A DNA stretch of 64,000 bases from Anopheles merus (Eukaryota > Arthropoda > Insecta > Diptera > Culicidae): the NCBI RefSeq assembly GCF_017562075.2, contig NC_054081.1, positions 3,897,926 through 3,961,925 on the forward strand, read 5' to 3'. This document shows, piece after piece, positions 57,661-64,000 of the stretch. The stretch's first letter is position 1, and every line of letters begins with the position of its first letter. Made by a program: the position numbers and the translations under genes. A model generated the notes under the pieces. That model ran no database searches, was not told where the DNA came from, and was given only the letters and a program-made list of their open reading frames with translations.

Positions 57661-60600
57661 AAGATTAAAAACTAAAATCATCATAGGGAGTCATTGGGAC
57701 GCGTTCGGAATCGATGAAGATGTTTGAGTTGGACGTTGGAACAGCTTTAAGATAAAACTAATATTCCTCTCCTAATCAGACTACGCAAGTGCGCAACCAC
57801 ATGTTGTATCTTATTGCGTTCACCACAGCGACTTCCAACTTCCAACTTCCAGCAACCCCAATCGCTAGCTGGAACCTATCGAGAACCTAATGCCAAGCGG
57901 CCCTTGCACCATGCACCACGGGTGGCGGACGTTTAAAGTTTAAAATATAAATGTCACTAGCAGGGCATCAAAGAGCCCAGCGGACCCTGCTTCCCAGCCC
58001 GTAAAACCTACAAAAGCACGCCACATTTGTTGACGTTACTCGATTAAGTTTACATCCCCATGATGTTGTGGTGGTCCGGCCCGGCTCGGCTCGAATATCG
58101 TTCGCCAACTTGCAGCGGCAGAAGACAACCCCCCCACCCTTCCAGAATAGTGGGAGGAGGGTCCCGAGTGGTCGTTCCGGGGTTGTGCAAACATTATCGT
58201 GAATGTGTAGCGGTGATGTAAATCGAGCCCAGTGTCCAGCCTGCCGCAGCGACTGCTTCCTCCCCATCCCGTTTGACTCTAGCACTCAGCTTGCCAATTA
58301 TGGCTTGTCCGCATTATACTTACCAAGGGCTCGGGCCACTGGAGCCGGACCTTCTGGACGGACGAAAACCGCTACCGCCAGAGCGTACTGCGGGTCAAAA
58401 CTTTCCATTCCTACCATTCCTTCGTGGGCAAGGGCGACACAAAAGCACATAAAGAGCACCGGACGGGTAAGCGGGCAAGTAAGAAGAGGGGAAGAGGGGT
58501 AATGATGGCGTACTATTCACCACTGAGGACGGTGGTTGTTGGCTGTTGTTGGCCTTTGAAATAAAAATCTTCTGTCTACGGTTACGGTTCCCGAACCCGG
58601 AGCCAACACAAAGCCGAAACCCATCCAGACACTCTTCCCAAAGTCCCAAAGATCTTTGAAGAGAAGAGAAGAGCGAGGAGATAAACTCCCCCTTCTTTAT
58701 CCCGCTTATCTTCGGTATTAGTTTGTAATTTCAAGCGTTTCACCACGGTGAAACTGAACAACTTGGCATGGGGTTTGCTGCTCGAGCATCGAGCCCGGCA
58801 ACGTACGCCCCGGGAAACCTCAGATATCCCCCAAAACCAAAACCTTTCAACACGTCAAAACCATCGCTTGGCAGACGCAAGCTGGAAGCAGCACGGCGCT
58901 GGAAGCTACGCGGAACGCGCAGCGGAGTTTGTTTTACAAAACGCGAAACCGCCACGAACGTCTTGGGTTGGAAATCTTCGCCCACCATCCCGCACGCAGT
59001 GACACGCCGGATGACGCAGCACCCGGCAATGTCTCGGGCTAGCCGACGAACCAACGCAACGGGCAGGCCTCAGAGCGCTCGGCTCACCAGTGCGCTGAAG
59101 CCACGAGCCTGCCCGGAGTGTAGAGCCTAAGTGGAATTCATTAGTGGCCCATTGACTGGCCGGTCCCGGAACGAGAGCCCGGCGAGCTCCCGGGGCATAT
59201 TTACAAAATTGATGGGCTGCTCATGACACCCACCTCTGGGATGGAGAGGACCTGGCAGGACACCCGAAGCCATCGGTAAGCCATCGCAACGCACCGAAGA
59301 GAGTGTGTGCATCCCGGAACGATACCGAGCGCAAGTGGCTGCTTAATTCTCGAACCAGTGCCTGCTGCTGCCGCCGAGTTTCAGTGAAAAGCATGTTTTT
59401 CCAACCGCTCCCCTGCTGCGCCTTTTCCCTCTACGACCGGCGCAGGTACGCCCGATGTGTGCGGTTGCCAATCTGCAACCGAGCGTAATGGGAATTGCTC
59501 AATTATGAGGTTAAAGAAATTGCCATTCTGCACCACTAGAGATGACGATACTGTTGTGTCGTCGTTGTCGTCGTCGTTGCTCGCTTGGTCGTAAGAGCCA
59601 AGCGTGACTACGAGCGTGACTGCTAAAGCTACCAGGGCGGGCGGGTGGGGTGGGCGCTCTGCCGCCCAGGCAGGCATTATTGGCAGTGAAAACCGTAGCC
59701 ACTTCCACAGCCGAGGCTTCCGCTGTACGGGCTTTTGCGAATCTACGTACGCCCGCGGTGGACGGCCCTGTCAAGCTGTCAAAACTGGCGATAGGCAAAA
59801 CCCAATGCAGCCAGTGTATGTGTGTGTGTGTGTGTGTGACAGGCAAGCAGGGAAGAAATAGAAAACCGGGGATGCTGGTGGTTTGGTATCTCCCTCCCAG
59901 GTCGGAATCAGCAGTTTCATCACGTTTGAAGATATTTTCAAGACATTATTAGATTTTCCTGTAGGCTTTACTTATCGTTAATAATTCCCTTCGGTAACCG
60001 GAAACGCTTTTCGCGCGGCAACAAAAGCCACCCGAGCAAAAGGGGAGGGTGTGGGGACGATGTCTCGCTCTACATTGAACGCGCGTCGGCGAAGTGTGCA
60101 CACTACCTAGGAGCGACGGCCCGGGTTGCCGGGCGCATTTTGTGCCGAATCCTCTGAATAGAGCCATCCGTCCTGGGTCCGGGTGCGAGTGTTAGAGCAG
60201 CTGAAGACGTCACCGTGCATACGCGCCACGGATGTCTTTGATGCTCTCTGTCTCTTTCTCCCGCGGTCGGGGCTCAGGGCTGCCAAAAAGCTAACATCCG
60301 CCGGGGCCGACCGAGGACCGAAAATCCAACTGCCGCGAATATCCTCCAAGGTGCCAAACTCGGGGGGCGGTGCACAATCAGCTTCCGCTGCCCTTATGCG
60401 CCCTTCCAGCCCAGCTACCGTGGGTGAATACAAATTTCATCGCAATTTTCCCGAATCCGCCACGGGGACCTTCTGTTTTTTTTTTGTTCGGGGAAAGAAA
60501 GCTAAAGAGATAGAGAGCAACAAGGCTTCCCGTGACGGAAGTCCCGTGTCTCGGCAGCTAAGCGTGTTCACACACACACACACACAGCGGGTACGCATGC

Positions 60601-63600
60601 ACGCATATTTGCACGCCTGGCCGCACCCGGGCCAAAAACCATACGGTCGAATGAGCCGAATGACGCCTGACGGTTGTCTTACCCGGCCGCACCGGTCAAT
60701 GCACCTGAGCTGTTGTGGGACTGGGGGAAGGATGGGACACACAGACACGGGCGGAAACATAATTTCATCCATCGGTAGAGAGGAAGGCGCGAAATGGGGG
60801 GAGTTGCGGTTCCGGCAACAGCTTCCGTCAAGTTTGCGTTCGCCGTTTCTGCCAATTTTGAGGTGAAAAGGTTTTGTACTACCGCTCCTCTAAACTCACG
60901 CCTCGAAATGTATGCAAGCTATGTGGCGTATATGTGTGTGTGTTTGAGTGGGGTGATTTTTTGCACCGCTTGCACGCTTTCGATTTGCATTTTGCCAGCT
61001 ATGTTTGCCAGCAGTGTCTGCCAGTTACTGCCGCGTTCCGTGCACGCTGACTCTGCTCGCCTTTGAGGAAACGCCGCGCAAGTTCGGCTGGAATGGTTGG
61101 GGTGAGGGTAGCCCCAACCCAAGACGTGCCGCCATTGACGCGATCTTTTTATCGGCAAACGGCACACACACACGCTGCAGCCACTAATGCATAGTGTGCT
61201 GCAGTTTCTTATCAGCATCTTAATCCAATTAGGCTGATGGTTGAGGATGCTGGATGCTCCAACATCTCCACAACCGTGTGCGTGTGTGTGTGTGTGCGTG
61301 TTAGTGTGAATGGGCCGCCGCCTTATCAGACGCCCCCGAACGCACCGCTCTAATGGCATGGCAGCGGCTTACCCGTGGTTGCGTTTAATGCTGTTTGGTA
61401 CCATAGCGGGCTTGAATGTTTCCCGAATGCTCCATATAAACTGAGGTTTTTCTGGAGAAACATTGAACGTGAACCGGAATTTGCCGAATCGGGTCTTTGC
61501 ATCTTTGCAACCCATTTCGGAGAGACTGGCTGGCTGGTTGCGGTGGGAAATTGCACGAAGCAAACAGTGCACATCGACATCAGCGACTAGGCGACTGAGT
61601 ACTTTTCACTGGTGGAAAGCACGCCAAACCTCGGTATCTATCAAGTGGATTAGATTTTCGCTCGGAAGGTTCTGAATGAAGCGCGAGGTCTGGCGTTAGC
61701 TTGTTTGGGTTTTTAACAAAACAGACGCAGCATCGCATCCATGTTCTAATGAATTAAAGTTATTTTAGTTTGTGCTTCTACCCACAACATGGACATTCAA
61801 TGTCATGGTAGAAGGTTGAAGCCTTCGCTGCTACACAGATTGACGCTATATTCTCTTAATTAGGGTCTGATAACTGGTTGGTAGAAAGAAAGCTCTCGGA
61901 GAGACTTACTGTCATCACGTATCTTCTAAAGTAGATATAAGAATCATCACTCAGTGAGTGGATTCAAAGAATCAGAGTGACTAGAGTGCCCCAATGAATT
62001 TACGCACTCTTTTTAAATTCTTTGTTAGATTCACATTAGGACATAGAAATTCAATTCTCTCTGGGTTGACCCGCTCAAAGTCAACGCAAAGTCTGAGTGA
62101 GTTGGTTGGCAAACGGCACATATAGCCTATTAGTCAAGAGTTACTTACCACTCACTCAGAATACCTCAAGACACACATCTCTGTACGAGATCTCAAGACG
62201 GTAAGAGCCATCAAATATACGTCAGATACGTCATTGTGAAGCTCACCACCAAAATCCTGGGTCCGTATCCATTCCAGCAGACAGTCTACACCTTATTACA
62301 AATGTCACTGGACGCTTGGTGCATTGGAGATAAAGTGTCCAAAATCACCTAATGTGATCACCCAAACCTAGGAAATGTTTGGAGTACTATGTTCAACCTG
62401 TTCTTAATTAACCACAACGTAGCTGCTCTTTTGGTAAGGTCGTAACTGGAGATGTTTTCTTTCGAAACCGCGCCTACCTGACAACTCCACAAACTCCTGA
62501 TATGCTTGATATGACCAAACCGGCTTGGTCCTCTACAGACATTTGTGTTCCTCAACTATATTTAGAGCTAAATATCCTGACAAGCAATGGCTAACCTTTT
62601 AACTGAGCAATGAGTCTTCAAATTCCCTCCGTGGGTGGCAGATCGTGTGGCGCTCATTGCAGTAATGTAATGATCCTAGTAATGCCTAGCGAGATAGTAG
62701 TTAAAAACGACGTTCCGCAGTTCAGTCATTAACGAAAGGCTCTTTCGTTCCGAAATTCCCACCCAAACTTCAATTGGACAATGGAACGGGCTGCTCCGTT
62801 TAACTTTTATCGGAAGTACAATCGTGAAGCATAATTGAGATGCTGAGGTTGCCACTATCACATCATTTATAATCTGGTGCACAATATGCGTTTCCGTAAA
62901 GAGGTAAACTTACGATGCACAACAATTAATTTACTTTACCATTGGTTGGAGATCATTCTGAAGAATGTACCCCAGCACAGACGCTTTCAATGCCGTTTCA
63001 CTAATATGCAGATGCGTTGGAATTACATATTTGCTCCAAGCCGTAACCTCTCAAGGCTCGCGAAGGGGTCGATACGGATCGATCTATTGTTGAAATTGAT
63101 TGCAAAAACCCAACCAAGACTATTTTTGATACGACATCTGTAGCAGGTATTCAACGACTAGAGTGATTGAATTTATTTACGCATTAAATCCTTCCCTACA
63201 CCTTATTTACGGTACATGTGGATGTGATACTAATTACTCTTCGTATTAAACCATCTCTAACGTGAAGCTATTGTTTCTACCGTACCATAACCCCGCGATT
63301 CCTACTCCATGTTGTGTGAGTTTTGTCGTAACATAAGCGTTATTAAGATCAATCCCTCAAGCGACTTTAACTCTCGCTCATTCCTGAAGTGTCACCTTTC
63401 GCGTTTTACCTTGTAGCGGGTGAAATGTTGCAAGAAGCCTCCTTCCCTTTCAAACCCTCCTGTGCCACAAATCCGATTGTGGTTTGGGTGAGAGTGGGTC
63501 TGCACGGTATTGCCAGCGTGTCAATAATTCGCTTCCGATCGGGTAAGTTTCCTCGCTGCTGGCTAGATTGTTTCACCATAATTCCTGGCGGATTTGTAAG

Positions 63601-64000
63601 ACACTACACACTACACCCACACACACACACACACGCACGTGCAGACCCACCGTGCAGTCATATGGAAGCGCATTTTGACGGCTCGAGGCGTGTAACAGGC
63701 ACACCCGGGTCGATTTGCGTTTCTATTTTGCCTCCATTTTTCCCAGGAAGCTCTTGCCCAGCTCGCCCATGGGAAACATCAATTTGTGTGCAACCGGGAG
63801 CGACTGCATCCCCGCTAACAGAGGACGAGGGGTGGGGGGAAGTGAAGAGCACACAATTGTCTCTAGCGGATTTTGCAGCATGCAGCACTCTTCCCAATTT
63901 TTATTTCAGCGTTTTTTTATTCGTACCGTTTACGGTTTTTTTCTCCCTCGATTGATGTCAGAATTTTCATTCTGCCTCGGTAGCTGTTCTATCAGCCAGA
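57661..64000. other. Intergenic, no gene seen
   Basis: GC-mixed DNA to ~61700 with short CA/GT runs and overlapping chance ORFs. From 61750 to 63380 composition becomes balanced and unique, with ACTCACTCA/GTGAGT words near 61950-62160 similar to intron 1; it may be an old unclassified repeat. Nothing here supports a gene. Confidence 0.45.

Noticed and set aside
60183..60866. 227-residue + strand ORF
   Set aside because: Contains a translated CA run; no domain and no coding-like pattern.
63389..63955. 188-residue ORF at the right edge
   Set aside because: Translation includes a CA run, and it shows no family or splice evidence.

Overview
The window looks like mosquito genomic DNA, most likely Anopheles-type. 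The single intact gene is an insect kirre/roughest (IRM-family) cell-adhesion receptor with GC-rich, dipteran-style exons and small downstream introns. The rest is packed with CT/GA, CA/GT and GAA microsatellites, degenerate short-unit arrays and decayed non-LTR retrotransposons. I cannot fix the species. The Drosophila kirre and rst genes are X-linked, and the Drosophila X corresponds to the Anopheles X (Muller element A), so X-linkage is a reasonable inference but is not shown by the sequence.

Layout: 1-770 upstream or 5' intronic DNA with a 70-bp CT run. 771-5726 is the kirre/rst-like gene on the + strand: a 5' UTR continuous with coding exon 1, then five more coding exons, encoding an inferred 892-residue protein (signal peptide, five Ig domains, one transmembrane helix, long cytoplasmic tail ending in the PDZ ligand THV). 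Its first intron carries a ~790-bp inverted-repeat element. Exon 1 has a one-base frame discrepancy in a GGT run. 5727 to about 9590 has the character of a long 3' UTR with a poly(A) signal and two Pumilio-type sites. From 9.6 to 35 kb is non-coding DNA in which AT-rich islands carry about 20 copies of an 18-bp motif (TTGCATACCTTTAGGCGC) on both strands. The same stretch holds a second copy of the intron element, a 17/34-bp minisatellite, a GAA array with a ~30-mer array and a 100-N gap. 35.16-38.49 kb is a 5'-truncated I-clade-like retrotransposon (- strand) with matching 12-bp target duplications, itself interrupted by a 5'-truncated R1-like fragment with its own ~14-15-bp duplications. 41 kb, 53.8-54.7 kb, 56.8-57.7 kb and 13.9-14.3 kb hold related GATTC/GACTCC-based arrays with private unit lengths. 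47.1-49.55 kb is a dead RTE-like element. 57.7-64 kb holds no gene I can support.

In function the window is one gene plus its flanking regulatory and repetitive landscape. No RNA gene is confident; one tRNA-like fragment (- strand, ~49.8 kb) is probably a SINE or pseudogene. Family assignments rest on remembered protein families, not on a search.
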